The notes: generated from the letters alone by a model not told the origin. Counted from the first letter of the stretch, positions 1-13,750 are shown. The stretch: DNA of 64,000 bases from Spongilla lacustris (GCA_949361645.1 OX442417.1:16029427-16093426), one strand, 5' to 3'. Translations and numbers: made by a program.

Positions 1-18
1 CTTTGAAGGCGAGCCAGC

Positions 19-232
19 TGTGTGTGGTCTGGGAACCTGTAGGTATGTGTGGTCTGGGAACCTGTAGGTATGTGTAGTCTGGGAACCTGTAGATATGTGT
101 GGTCTGGGAACCTGTAGATATGTGTGGTCTGGGAACCTGTAGATATGTGTGGTCTGGGAACCTGTAGGTATGTGTGGTCTGGGAACCTGTAGGTATGTGT
201 GGTCTGGGAACCTGTAGGTACATGTATGTGTG
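19..232. repeat. 25-bp minisatellite
   Basis: About eight to nine near-identical 25-bp units containing GTCTGGGAACCTGTAG followed by GTATGTGTG. The same unit resumes at 4362-4412, so the 4.1-kb element at 245-4356 interrupts one array. The array probably lies in an intron of the dipeptidyl peptidase gene whose exons start at 4457. Confidence 0.9.
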
Positions 233-571
233 GTTTAGGAATCTCATAGGCGGCGGAAGGTCAATAAACCTGGGGGGAGGAGGGCGGAAAAGTGGTGACC
301 ACGAATATAAAACAGGGGGTACCCTTAATTTATTTCTTGTTGCCGATTTTTTTCTCCTCCAACTAAATGCTGCGCGCTTTCAAAACAGCAAGCGCCCTCG
401 ATATCGACTATTAAATGCATGCAGAAAATTGTTACACATATCATTTACGTGAATGCTCCAATAAATGCTTTCCTCTTCTCATTAGCTGCAATGAAATCTT
501 TAGCGCATGTATATATGGTGTTCAAATCTATTGCATCTGTCATTTCCTTGTGACAATGGAGTAAAAGAATG

Positions 572-2393
572 TTACTCAATCTGCTTTGAGTCATAGTTGA
601 TCTCAAGTGGGTTTTCAACCTTCTTAATGCTGAAAATGACCTTTCTGCAGTTGCAGTTGTTATTGGAATAATTCATGAAGATTTTTACTAACTTTACCAC
701 CTTGGAAAATACACCTAATGTTAATGGCGAAGATGGTAGTAATTCAGCTATCGTTGAGATACTGCTGACACTTTTAAGGTGCATGAATGTGGGTGTTGAT
801 TTCAAGATCTGGAAGCATGTTCAACTGCCTTGATAATTTAATAGCCCTTTCTTAAGCAGGTCTTTGTCAATTGCTAGGTCCCAATCAGCAGCTTGTAGAA
901 GAAGTCTTTCAATGGCCAGTGGTATCTTGAGGGATGCTGGGTCAAATCTTCTCACTAATTCATTCACTACAACATCAATGACTTCAAAGTATATCTTCCT
1001 ATAGTATTCTAGAGGAGTTTCAAATATATGAGGTTCACAGTCAATATCTATCCTTCTTGGTGGCCGCCTAGCACGAGGGAGACATGGAGGATTTGTTAAG
1101 GTGTTTGAATCATTTTGATAAACAAACTGTATGCGTCACCTGTGCTCTGCCTCTTAAAGCATCTACGTGCCACAGTCACGTGTCCCACAGCATCCTGCAA
1201 TATGACAGTTTTGCTTTGAAGAAATAATGACACTTCTTCTGTTATATAGCAAAAACAAGATGGCTTAACCTGAGACCAAAGTATTTTAAGCTGTGTAATA
1301 ACTCCTCCAGATCGTTGGCCGTAATCATCATGGCTAGTAGTGTTCACATCTCTACATGCATGGATTAAAGTTTAATAATTCTTCATAATTGAGTCCAAAG
1401 CAGATGTACGAACTGTCCACCGTGCAGGACACAAAGGTCTAAGCCCTGGAGCAGCTTCAGGTGAGAATTCCTTTTGGCATTTTATCAAACACAAGAGAAC
1501 GCTTTGGAGAGTATAGTATTAATTGAAGCATTTCCCGTACTAAACCCAGACATTCTCTAACAATAGTACATAACTTTGCTGCATCTTGCAAACAAAGGTT
1601 CAGAGAACAGTGCACCTGGTGTGCTGCTGGTTCTACCTGCCTCAGCTGTGTAGCAACCCCAGTTATGTGTCCCACCATCACTGAACAACCATCATACCCC
1701 TGACCTCTGCACTGTGAGGAACAACATACTAAAACATCTTTGATTGCAGTGCTAATTGAAGTTGCATCCACTTTTATTATTTTTTTCAACATGGACCAGT
1801 CCAATGAGATCATCTTCATGGATTGAAAACTCTGAATCAATCCAACGAATGGTTTCATCAGCCATTATGGAAAATATACTGGTTTTACGTATAGAGCACA
1901 ACAGCTCCCGGAGTAATGTATTTCCCAATACATTTACAATCTCATGAGATAGGATATTCGGAATTTTTTAGCCATGTCTTTATCATCTTCAGATCTTAGT
2001 TGCAATAACTGTTCCAAATTTCCGTCAAACTTATCGTGACCTCTTGTTGCTAGTCCTTGTCTTAACAACATTCTGAGAGATGATCTAATTGTTTTAAGAG
2101 CATCAACCTCTTCTCATCTGTTGTGCTAATTCAGTGTTTAATGCCATGAGCTAACCACCTGCTTAATTTGAAAATGGATTCCTTATGACCAGCACTTCTT
2201 TGATGTGCATCAAATAATTGGAGAGCCTTCTTCCAATCACTAAAACCATCTCAGATGAATGCAGGTTCTTTGTTTTTTGCTTAAACAATTCTTTTTGTTC
2301 ATAATATTTAGAGTCTGCAATAGAAGCAAAGTGCCTTCTTGGTTGTAATGCATAATAATGTGAGCCACTGAACTTGAAACGATCGATATCCAT
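572..2393 (-). pseudogene. decayed hAT-family (ZMYM1/DUF4371-like) transposase
   Basis: Read on the minus strand, several disconnected open stretches keep the order of a hAT transposase of the TTF/DUF4371 type. 2163-2393 resembles the region upstream of the catalytic domain. 1457-1858 holds GQGYDGCSVMVGHITGV followed by VHCSLNLCLQDAAK, which matches the family's conserved 'GQ.YDGA..M.G...GV' and 'HC..H.LNL...D' blocks. 1096-1347 is a central piece. 572-805 ends with a degenerate version of the C-terminal dimerisation signature (NCNCRKVIFSIKKVENPL). Stops and frameshifts separate the blocks, so no functional transposase is encoded. It sits inside the TIR-bounded element 245-4356. What remains uncertain is which exact hAT subgroup it came from. 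Confidence 0.7.
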
Positions 2394-2517
2394 AATTCTT
2401 GCTTTGTTTCATTTCTATGCCATCAAGTTTTATTTTGTTGACGCTCTATACATTAAGTGCAATACATATACATTCATGCATACAGGTTCATACTAACACA
2501 TCATAACACATAAGGGT

Positions 2518-3100
2518 TCAGCTAACAGGCCTGCTGGATCTTGCCAGGATAGCCTTAGCGTTCTCCCTCACCAAGGTCAGGCTTAGTCTTCCATACATGT
2601 CCTGCCTCACCCCGGCTTCACTGGATGCTGAGCCCACTGCCAACCTCCTGCTGATACGGTTGAACATTTCCTGGGCCTTCTCTCCCCAACCACCATATGT
2701 CACTACAGCCAGGGGAATGCACTCCCGCCCAAGTTCCGCACACTAAGGGCCATTCTTGGTCATTTTGACTACTTCATTTTCTGCTGCCGAGTAACCCACA
2801 GTTGAGCTCGCTCCCAGAATCAAGCTTGGGTTGAGCGGATTCACAACTGTGACATCACAGGCAGCAGATTTTCCGATGGACCACGATGGAACCAGGATAT
2901 CAGCTGGACGGGTTTGGGAATGCATGTGGTCCATGCCACTTCCCTTCTCAAGCTCAGGAGAAAGCAGAGCCCGACTGAAAAAACATCTCTTAAAACATTG
3001 TGATGGCGGCAAACATGTGGTCCTCTTTTACATGTGGTGGCGTGGTGACCTAGCTTATCCAGGGGCTCCTGAGGTCCACACAGAGGGCAAGTGGACAATC
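2518..3100 (-). pseudogene. retroelement C-terminal nuclease-like/zinc-knuckle fragment
   Basis: Overlapping minus-strand frames give, in order, CPLCG...LDKLGHHATTCKRG, then RHHNVLRDVF (2841-3098), TRPADILVPSWSIGK and DVTVVNPLNPSLIL (2743-3012), then TYGGWGEKAQEMFNRISRRL and MYGRLSLTLVRENAKAIL (2518-2703). This arrangement (Cys-Cys-His-Cys knuckle, RHN, 'PADILVP.W', 'YG.WG.EA') recurs in many sponge and cnidarian reverse-transcriptase proteins downstream of the RT domain and looks like a restriction-like endonuclease tail. That last point is inference from motif layout. At least two frameshifts break it and no RT domain is present, so it is a dead fragment nested in the hAT-like element. Confidence 0.65.
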
Positions 3101-4456
3101 TTCAAAGAGTGGGAGGCCCAGCCACCATTTGATCAGAACTTGGGCTTCATCTGGGGACAGCCGCAGACTCAGACCAGGGGATGGAGTTACCTTTAACCAA
3201 TCAGAAGTTCCTGGGGCAGTCACAGCCAAAAGCCTCGATCTGGTAGTAGGTGGAGAAGCCTCCCAAAGGGCTGCTTGGTCTAGGTCTTCAAGGACTGCAG
3301 AGTTTCTAACAAAACCTTTTCATCTTGAGATTCTGCTGCACATATTGGGATATCTGTTGTACTATCATCAATAGGGCTACGTTTATAGGAATCATTAAAT
3401 ATGCACATCACATACACAAGCTGATAATCAAACTCTACTTGATACCTTGATATAGACCTTCAATATTCGTTGATGATATTGATGGTGAAGGTGTCGGAGA
3501 GGTGTACTGCTTGCCGAAACAGTTAGTACCTCACAAAGATTATGCTCATGTGAGGGACCTTGGTTAATGTTGAGGGTTGCGTGTGCATGCAATAGGCAAC
3601 TTAAATTAGTGTGTATATACATATTAAAAATATAAAAGACATACCTGGTTGGTCCTGATCATGGCACACCTTGGTTAAAGCTTCCTCAGCATCACTTTCT
3701 TGGATAATACAAGAATTAATCACATCAGCATGGTACAATTTTAATACCTGCAAGCACGTTATTGGATGAAGATGAATCATCATCTGCACCCTTGCTGTTA
3801 CATTTAAGGAGTAATGTTGTTGAGGGATTACGGGTATCATGATAGTGGATTGCCTTGCTGACGTTTCATCTCTCTTCAGTCCTGAGTAAATCTCTTCCTC
3901 AACTGAGCTCCAGTGTTAGTATATTTTAATAATCGCGTCAACTACGTTTGGCTCTGGCGGACTTCGACAGATAAACATAACTTCATATGATCAAATTGAT
4001 AGTAAAACGAACTAGCTGAGGGTGGATAGACGATTGCGGAATGAGATATGACGGGCTGCAACAAGTGTTCAAGTTTACATGTACTTCACGTGCCGGTGGA
4101 CTGTACCGTTAATTAGAATCTAACTCGTGCCGCAAGTGGAACTGTGTAGCACATTCGGTCTCACAGAACTTAACGATCACTGTCACTCGTATGTAATAAA
4201 ATACCTTTATAACGGTATACCTGCCTGTAGGCCTACCGTCTGCACTGTAAAATCTGGGGGTGCTGAATGATACTTCTGCCCCCAAAAGTGGGGGGGGGGG
4301 GGGGGGGGGGGAGCAATAACCTCCTAGCCCCCCCTGCCCATCTCCGCCGCCTATGAATCTGTAGGTATGTGTGGTCTGGGAACCTGTAGGTCTGTAGGTA
4401 TGTGTGGTCTGGGAACATGATCTTTTGCCCTCGCCTTTATTCATTCGTAAATACAG

Positions 4457-6353
<1,897 letters not shown>

Positions 6354-6637
6354 TACCTCCTTGATCAGTGGTAGTGTGTGTGCGTAAGTGTGCAACAAAA
6401 AGGTTCTATTGCTAGATTTATAGACACTTCTTTACATTTTTAAATTACAAGAACAGTGCTATATTTAGTAACAAGGTGTATGACATAATGGGGTTGCACC
6501 AGGTGCATGTTCTACACAGCAGTGGGGGGGATATCAATCCTTGCACTCCAAGGGACAGCTAGGGTGCCTGGGTACGTACATGTTAGTGGAAACATTCACC
6601 ACACACGACATCAAAGGAGTTCAACATCAAAAGGTGT

Positions 6638-8683
6638 TCAGCGTTGCCAGACAAGAGACAATGAGTGTGACAGATCGTTGAGGGAGGTGTCCAACAGGAA
6701 CTGCATCTTGAGGATGTTGCCAAGTGTTGTGTCCCTCTGCTTGGCCACTGCCGATACCATAGCCGCCTGCTCATAGGCCAGGTAGTGCTGGAGTGCCCTG
6801 GCCGGTACCGGTTCTTGGAACCACTTGGGAGGTAACCATAGTAACGCCTGGCACAGGATAAGTCCCGTGTGGACTGTCATACGAGCTCTGGGGTCATGTG
6901 CCAGGAGCTGTTGGGCCAACCACAGCAGGGTCACTGAGCGGGCTGAAGCAGGGTCAGTTGCAAAGGGGAGGAGGTCTCTGTGGGCGTAGCCCTGAGTGAG
7001 CAGTCTGGGATTGCGCTCAAAAGGGTGTGGCTCTCCCATCATGTTGTAGATAAGGCAACCCAGAGCAAAGCTATTGACCAGGCTGCAGTCGAGGGTCTTG
7101 GAGGAGTGGTTGGGGGCTGTTACCACTTCTGGTGGGGCAACAGATATGTTCGACCATTTCAACTCGCTCAGATTGTACATGTGCCACTGTCCTGTGATGG
7201 GAGGTGGTCTTTGTAAGACACTGTGGAGATCGCCAATGGCAACTAGCCACTCTGAGCCATGAGGTGTGGCACAGAGAGTATCCATGGTAACGTTCCTGTG
7301 GCAGATGCCATTGGAATGAAGGTATGCAATAGCAGAAAAAATCTGAACAAGGCAGGAGAGCACTAAATGGAGATAGGCTTTTGGCGTCAGAAGCTTGCTC
7401 TTGTCTTGAAGGAGGTACGTCAGTGGAATGGCTTCACCGTGATCTTTGAGGAAATAAAGGGTGCCACAAGAGTGGAGGAGTGTGGAGGGGGAGGTGCCCA
7501 GGCGGGCCCTCACCAGCCGGAGATGGGGGTGGGGCAGCAGGGACCTACACACCTCCATCTCTCTCTCTGCTGTCTGAAAGGACTGTGTAACCTGTAGGAT
7601 GAAAGGTTTGATCAACAGTACATGGCTGTGGCTACATGTACATGCATGGAATGAATACAGGTGTGTTTAAATGAGGCTGGCACAAGCTTGTTGTATAGTC
7701 ACGTGATGGGCCCACTTCCATTTAGCTACTTGGCAACTTTACATGTGCGAGGAATGTACACACACAAACGTCCCTCCACAGTACACACTCACCTCTTCCA
7801 CAGTGAGGGCGGTGCCTTTGTAGACGACCTTAGACCCGGAGACACGTTGTACCCACGACCAGTCAGACAGGGTCCACAGGTTCTCCGAGCACGAAATCTT
7901 CTCTATACTCTCCGCTACGATGCCGCGTAGCGTGGTGCTTATGAGGTCTACTATCTCCTTATGGAGCTGGCCGCTGTTAACCTCTTCGTGTGGTTCCGCT
8001 AGATTTACTGCCGTGCCTTCAACCTGTTCGTCGTTATTTGACTCCTCCACTCGAAGTGGAACCGCCACTGACTCGCTCTCTTCACCAGATTCATCTTCTG
8101 CGGGAGCCTCTTGCTTGACCTTAATCCTCCTCTTTCTATTGCGGCACCACTTGGACGAGGAGCGTCTAGGCTTTGGAAATACGTGTACTGAGGTTTCAGC
8201 TACATCACAGCCTACGGCGCACGTGACGGAGTGCGCTCGAGTCTGCGCGCGGTATTCCTCGGCTTCGCTCACCGCCTCGGGGAGACCTTTCCTCGGTACG
8301 TTGTACTTTTCTAGGTATTCATCGTATGGACACAGGTAGCCAGCAGTTAACCACGCACTGTATTAAATAATATACAAAAAACGATAGGTTAGTACGACAG
8401 GTTACGTACGTAGCTATCTATAGGCCTACGTGATGTCACGTACATGAACACGTGCGCACACTTACTGGTCATGGGAACCGAAAAACATGATGTAGAATTT
8501 GTTGTTAGGTGCCTTGGACCCTCGCGGCACGCTCTCGACCTATAACGCATTGCTGTTATCTAAACGTGCTCCGTTTCCTTTCAGGAACAAGTGGGAGGTG
8601 CCCCCCTACAATACCTTAGCGGGCCATGGCGGGTAGCCACGGATCTTGGCCCATACCAAGTCCTTCTCCTTGAACTGGTCCAT
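6638..8683 (-). CDS. PWWP domain fused to PEAK/PRAG1-like pseudokinase
   Basis: Four exons on the minus strand: 8615-8683, 8466-8539, 7793-8357, 6638-7591. Phases agree and the product is 553 residues. Residues 1-80 form a PWWP domain: KDLVWAKIRGYPPWPAK, then KFYIMFFGSHDHAWL, PYDEYLEKY and PEAVSEAEEY, closest in layout to the GLYR1/HDGF type that binds H3K36-methylated nucleosomes. A basic and acidic linker follows (RNRKRRIKVK, then DESGEESES). From about residue 190 the sequence is a PEAK1/PRAG1 (NKF3) pseudokinase: N-terminal helix SGQLHKEIVDLIS, HRN in place of HRD, no DFG, VAPPEVV, FALGCLIYNMMGEPHPFE, and the C-terminal helical bundle around ILCQALLWLPP and NILKMQFLL. No VAIK lysine is evident. 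The long third exon encodes both the end of the PWWP domain and the pseudokinase's first helix, so the fusion is seen within one open exon. A role linking chromatin and kinase-scaffold function is inference only. Confidence 0.85.
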
Positions 8684-9703
8684 CGGCAAAAGATTCGACT
8701 GTCAAATCCCGCACTACAAAGATGCTCTTACAACGTACCACGTGGGTTTTTTAATAGTAATTTTGTAATTTTTATTTTATTATTTTAAAAATATCATTGG
8801 AAATTTTATGTTCATGTATCTGTAATCTATATCTGATATGCAAATATAAATACTTATATCATAGCGCATAGTAATATACACTGCAGCACACAAGGCCTAT
8901 TTGCACACAGTTACAGTCAGCCAGAGAGCTTAATTTGGAGCAAATCAAACGAAGATTTTCGTAAGGGGAGTTATGTTTGACACACTTTTCAATCATTTGC
9001 TAACTTAGTTTGTTAGTAATACAGTCCTACTTCGCACTAGTGGAAAATAAGTACTTTCCTTGTGGAGTTAGGAAAACTGTTACATGTAACGTAAGTGACT
9101 GCTTTCTTGATTTGATGAAGGCTGGTCCAGATGGTCGAAGGTAAAGCTTGAATTTATGATACATGCAGTTAACTTTCCTAACTCCACATTGAAAGTACTT
9201 ATTTCCACTACATGTACATGTACAGTGGGTAGTGTGCACAAGTAGGCCACCACAGATTTTATCCGCTTTGGAACAGCTGGTCCACACTAATCTAGTTGTC
9301 ATAGTGGCCAGAAACCACCCCAGGCCCAGGTGATAAGAGAGTAAACAGGCCGAGCTAGATACATACACCATACATGTAGATAATAGAGTACTCTTATCTA
9401 TGGCCCATCTTTATGCATAAAGATGTGGCCTGGTGGAGCTAGCCGTCTAGCATCATATGTTATCAGAGACATGGTGCTCTAAACACACTGAAGATAGAAA
9501 CATATGCATGTAGACAGCAAGACTAAGGAAACAAGGAATTACATATTACTGGTATAATTACTTTATATCAGTAATATCTATATAAAACCATTTAGCCAAT
9601 ATACCTGCTTGAGAAATTGCCGGAGGCTAAATGTAGGTACTGGTACGAAAAATTCCTTTTTTCCCCCTCAATTGATTTTAATTAAACGTTTATTATCTTG
9701 ACA
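8684..9703. other. intergenic, no gene seen
   Basis: AT-rich sequence upstream of the PWWP-pseudokinase start. It holds one palindromic element (9040-9208). Its right-hand part, about 9530-9660, is repeated at about 11230-11345 on the far side of the hAT-like insertion. No coding sequence is recognised. Confidence 0.6.
9040..9208. mobile_element. palindromic MITE with TA flanks
   Basis: Roughly 45-bp inverted arms, GTGGAAAATAAGTACTTTCC at the left and its near reverse complement at the right, with TA on each outer side (9038-9039, 9209-9210). The layout fits a Tc1/mariner-type MITE, though no transposase is nearby. Confidence 0.7.
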
Positions 9704-11198
9704 TAGGCGGATCTGGGGGGGGAGGGGGCGGGTGCCTAGGGTGCCCGGGCAAGTCCAGTGAATAGTTAATTTATTAAATTACTTTATTCTACCGTGGCGC
9801 GTTTTATGAAACGCCAAAGTATAGCACAGTGAATTACAAAACAAGAATAACATTCAAAGAAAAGACACAAAAACGAATGCTAAAAAAATGCTAGGTCCTC
9901 TTAGACATAAGCTTGATGCTCGAACGCCAAAGTACCATCGCTTCGGCGCAAAGCGAAGAGCATAATTTGAAATCGGGATCCATGACGAAGCTAACTTCTG
10001 GCGATAGTTATCATTATTAATCACATGAAATTTCAGTACTTTTAAAATTTTAAACGGTGGCCCATATTTGCATCCGAACTTCCACAGCGCGTTTGCACGT
10101 AATGTCGTATACGTATTGTTTATGCGGATTTAATATACAGCAACGCGGAACTGAAACAACAGGCTACATGTTAAGCAGAACGGAAACAACGGGCAACAAC
10201 GTTCAACTGACTGAAGCAACAGGCAACAACGTACAACAATTGGAAATGGAAAGAATGTTACTGACTAGCTAGATATAGATAAGATCGCCAAGTTACTGAA
10301 TAAAACATGTATTCTTCGCTAACTTTAAGGTAAATTAAAAAAACCGGACCTTCTCTGTGAGTTCAGTGGTGATATATAGGATTTGAAGGCAATGGTGGTG
10401 TAAAAAGGAAGGGAACAAGGGATCAATGATGATATGAAAAATAAAATAGTCCTATATTTAGCAACGTAAAATGTACGTACATGTACTACAAAAGTGCTAA
10501 ATGTAGGACTATTTTATTTTTCATATCATCATTGAACCCTTGTTCCCTTAACACCACCATTGCCTTCAAATCCTATATACCACCAAATTTCTCACAGAGA
10601 AGGTTTTTATTTAGTTGTAATTAACCTACATCTAGTGAAATTGTGGCATGGGTACAAAAATGAATGAAACAAGTAATAGGTGTAGTGCCCAGACCGTACA
10701 CATTGGATTACAAGTATACATGTACAACTACTTGAGCAAACTAAGTCTATGACCAAGTTCTAAACCATTTGATCGTTTTGAGTCCTGTCAGATACAGGAT
10801 ACTCATGATTTGCTAACATGTAGCCTCAATACATTTTGACCACTGAAGTGAGAATGCCAATGAATTCTGATGTGATTTTCAAAAGTGTTCCTATTCTGAG
10901 TTATGCACGGTCAAGAACAACGAGAAATGCGAGGGACTGGGGACGAGTTTAGACAAGCGTTTTTTTCTCTACAACCCTGAACCACGTGGTTTTTTGACAT
11001 GAAACTGCTTGTTTTTGACTGCTTGTTGGATGATGACAAAGAGCTATGCGATCCGATTGATAGGAGTCCCTTTTTAATGACTTCATAATCAAGGTCAAAT
11101 TAACACTCGATACTCAAATGAATAAGAGCTGTTAAATGTGTGCCCTCCCTTCATTAATATTCATGTCACCACTCTGCCAAAAATCCTGGATCCGCCTA
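9704..11198. mobile_element. non-autonomous hAT-like element with nested MITE
   Basis: TAGGCGGATCTGG at the left end and CCTGGATCCGCCTA at the right end form inverted termini of the TAGGCGG type, like those of the element at 245-4356. No clear target duplication is visible and no transposase is encoded. It carries a nested palindromic MITE at 10337-10610. Confidence 0.55.
10337..10610. mobile_element. palindromic MITE, family P copy 1
   Basis: Long near-perfect inverted arms containing GGATTTGAAGGCAATGGTGG and GGGAACAAGGG meet around a short spacer with GTACGTACATGTAC. Related copies are at 21321-21570, 22681-22959 and, decayed, near 44430-44630 and 50470-50650. Confidence 0.85.
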
Positions 11199-11779
11199 TA
11201 TAAAAAATAAGTAGAATTTGTGGACACCAATACTAAGGAAACAAAGAATTACAAAAATTATACATAATTACTTTCTATATATAAAATCATTTAGCCAATA
11301 CACCTGCTTAAGAAATTGCTAATTGTAGGTACTTTGGTGCTTACATCTGCAATATTAATTTGAATTAAATGTTGTTATTAAGTTTCAACCTTACTTTGTA
11401 TGTATATGGTAACAGTGTCCTTTTGGAGGGGGACTCCCCTGTTCTTTTTGTAAGGGACTGATGGTTTAGCGTTTTTGTTTTTTTTTTAATTAAGAGTATG
11501 GTACCTAACATAACCGCATTAACATACAGTATGTCAATTCAGTGCTGATTTTATTGGCTGTCACCCAACTATCCAAAGTCAAGGGGAAATTATATGCTAG
11601 TTGGCTTGTCATTTCAGGAATTTATATTAAAATTACCCCCAGTAATCACAACCTGCAGCACTAAATAGGGGGGTTACAACAGTTGTTCAGCAATGGAGAA
11701 AATATATATATATATGACAGCTGGATGCCTGAGTATGTACATGTTAGCAAACATTTTAACATTACACATCAAAAGGTGT
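11199..11779. other. intergenic, no gene seen
   Basis: AT-rich sequence downstream of the second pseudokinase gene. About 11230-11345 repeats 9530-9660. No gene is recognised. Confidence 0.6.
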
Positions 11780-13750
11780 TCAGCGTTGCCAGACAAGAGA
11801 CAATGAGTGTGACAGGTCGTTGAGGGAGGTGTCCAACAGGAACTGCATCTTGAGGATGTTGCCAAGTGTTGTGTCCCTCTGCTTGGCCACTGCCGATACC
11901 ATAGCCGCCTGCTCATAGGCCAGGTAGTGCTGGAGTGCCCTGGCCGGTACCTGTTCTTGGAACCACTCAGGAGGTAACCATAGTAACGCCTGGCACAGGA
12001 TAAGTCCCGTGTGGGCTGTCATACGAGCTCTGGGGTCATGTGCCAGGAGCTGTTGGGCCAACCACAGCAGGGTCACTGAGCGGGCTGAGGCAGGGTCTGT
12101 TGCAAAGGGGAGGAGGTCTCTGTGGGCGTAGCCCTGAGTGAGCAGTCTGGGATTGCGCTCAAAAGGGTGTGGCTCTCCCATTACGTTGTAGATGAGACAA
12201 CCCAGAGCAAAGCTATCCACCAGACTGCAGTCGAGGGTCTTGGAGGAGTGGTTAGGGGCTGTTACCACTTCTGGTGGGGCAACAGATATGTCTGACCATT
12301 TCAACTCGCTCAAATTGTGCATGTGCCTTTGACCTGCGATGGGAAGGGGTTTTTGTAGCGCTTTGTGGAGATCGCCAATGGCAACTAGCCACTCTGAGCC
12401 GTGGGGTGTGGCACAGAGAGTATCCATGGTAATGTTCCTGTGGCAGATGCCATTCAAATGAAGGTATGCAATAGCAGAAAAAATCTGAACAAGGCAGGTG
12501 AGCACTAAATGGAGATACGCTCCTGGTGTCAGCAGCTGTCTCTTGTCTTGAAGGAGGTACGTCAGTGGAATGGCTTCACCGTGATCTTTGAGGAAATAAA
12601 GGGTGCCACAGGAGTGGAGGAGTGTGGAGGGGGAGGTGCCCAGGCGGGCCCTCACCAGTCGGAGATGGGGGTGGGGCAGCAGGGACCTACACACCTCCAT
12701 CTCTCTCTCCGCTGTCTCAAAGGACTGTGTAACCTGTAGGATGAAAGGTCTGATCAACAGTACATGGCTATGACTATGAAATGCATTCCACACACATGCA
12801 AATGTGCCAAGTAGCTAAATGGAACCAGTGGGCAGTGTGGCTGGGCCCCCATCACGTGACTATACAACAAGGCGAGCCGCATTTGTACACACCCTTATTA
12901 GTACACCCGCATTGGCACACACAAACGTCCCTCCACCGTACACACTCACCTCTTCCACAGTGAGGGCGGTGCCTTTGTAGATGACCTTAGACCCAGCGAC
13001 ACGTTGTACCCACGACCAGTCAGACAGGGTCCACAGGTTCTCCGAGCACGAAATCTTATCTATACTCTCCGCTACGATGCCGCGTAGCGTGGTGCTTATG
13101 AGGTCTGCTATCTCCTTATGGAGCTGGCCGCTGTCTGCATAAGCGACCCGGGTGGTAGTGGCGGGAACGCAAGGGAACTCTTCCACTTCGTTGTTCGGCA
13201 GGTTCGCGTAGTCGAGGAACGCATCTCGTTCCGAGTCCGTCAGAAATGTACTGAGTGTGCGCGGTGGTTTCTCGGGCGGCAACTTCGCGAACGATTGGTA
13301 ACTAGACCTAGCTCTTTCGGCTGTGAACGGTACGTCAGTCGCCAGTGTATTCGCCTTCTTTTTAACAGAGCAACGCTTGGCTTCTGTAGAAGCTTGCCTG
13401 GGAGGCGAAGGCGGTGGAGAAACGAGCTTCCTCCTGCTGCTGTGCGGTTTTAGGCGGCATAGAAGAGCGGTCGCACGAGGCCACCGCTCACGTGAGCCCC
13501 TTTGTGCGCGATCGGGCTCTTGCCCTTCCGCAATTTTGACCACTGCATACGGCTTGACCACTTCGGTAGGAACCTTCACGCAAGTACTGCCACCGCTTTG
13601 CGAAAGCTCGGAGCGATTTTTGGGGTTGGGTTTTCGTTCCATTTCATCCTTGTCTTTAGCTGGGTGATGTTTTGACCTGTGCTGGTAGCAGTTTGTACAA
13701 GTACTCGGCCGCCAAAAGTTTGGGCGGAAAATGCTGCAGCCGCTTGACAT
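11780..13750 (-). CDS. PEAK/PRAG1-like pseudokinase, tandem paralogue without PWWP
   Basis: Two exons, 12950-13750 and 11780-12733, give 584 residues. The 954-bp kinase exon has the same length and splice phase as in the neighbour at 6638-8683 and the proteins are nearly identical from SGQLHKEI onward, so the two are recent tandem duplicates. The pseudokinase marks are the same: HRN, no DFG, VAPPEVV, GCLIYNVMGEPHPFE and a PEAK-type C-terminal helical bundle. The first ~205 residues are different: a Cys/Lys-rich start (MSSGCSIF), basic and proline-rich stretches (VSPPPSPPRQ), a PPEKPPR SH3-type motif and DAFLDYANLPNNEVEEF. Long proline-rich leaders with SH3 and phosphotyrosine sites are usual in PEAK-family scaffolds; this copy may therefore keep the ancestral layout. 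The start ATG at 13750 is the first in-frame choice and lies 96 bp from the divergent LRRC71-like start. Confidence 0.85.

Larger units (their letters stand above)
245..4356. mobile_element. hAT-like composite DNA transposon inserted in a minisatellite
   Basis: The element has 13-bp perfect terminal inverted repeats, CATAGGCGGCGGA at 245-257 and its reverse complement at 4344-4356. It is flanked on both sides by AATCT (240-244 and 4357-4361), and the 25-bp minisatellite continues on either side. It contains hAT transposase-like debris on the minus strand (572-2393) and a second, unrelated retroelement fragment (2518-3100). Canonical hAT elements leave 8-bp duplications; here only 5-6 bp match, so the superfamily assignment rests on the TIR style and the decayed transposase rather than on the duplication. 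A long G homopolymer lies near 4289-4311. The span 3100-4280 shows no recognisable coding sequence. Confidence 0.7.
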
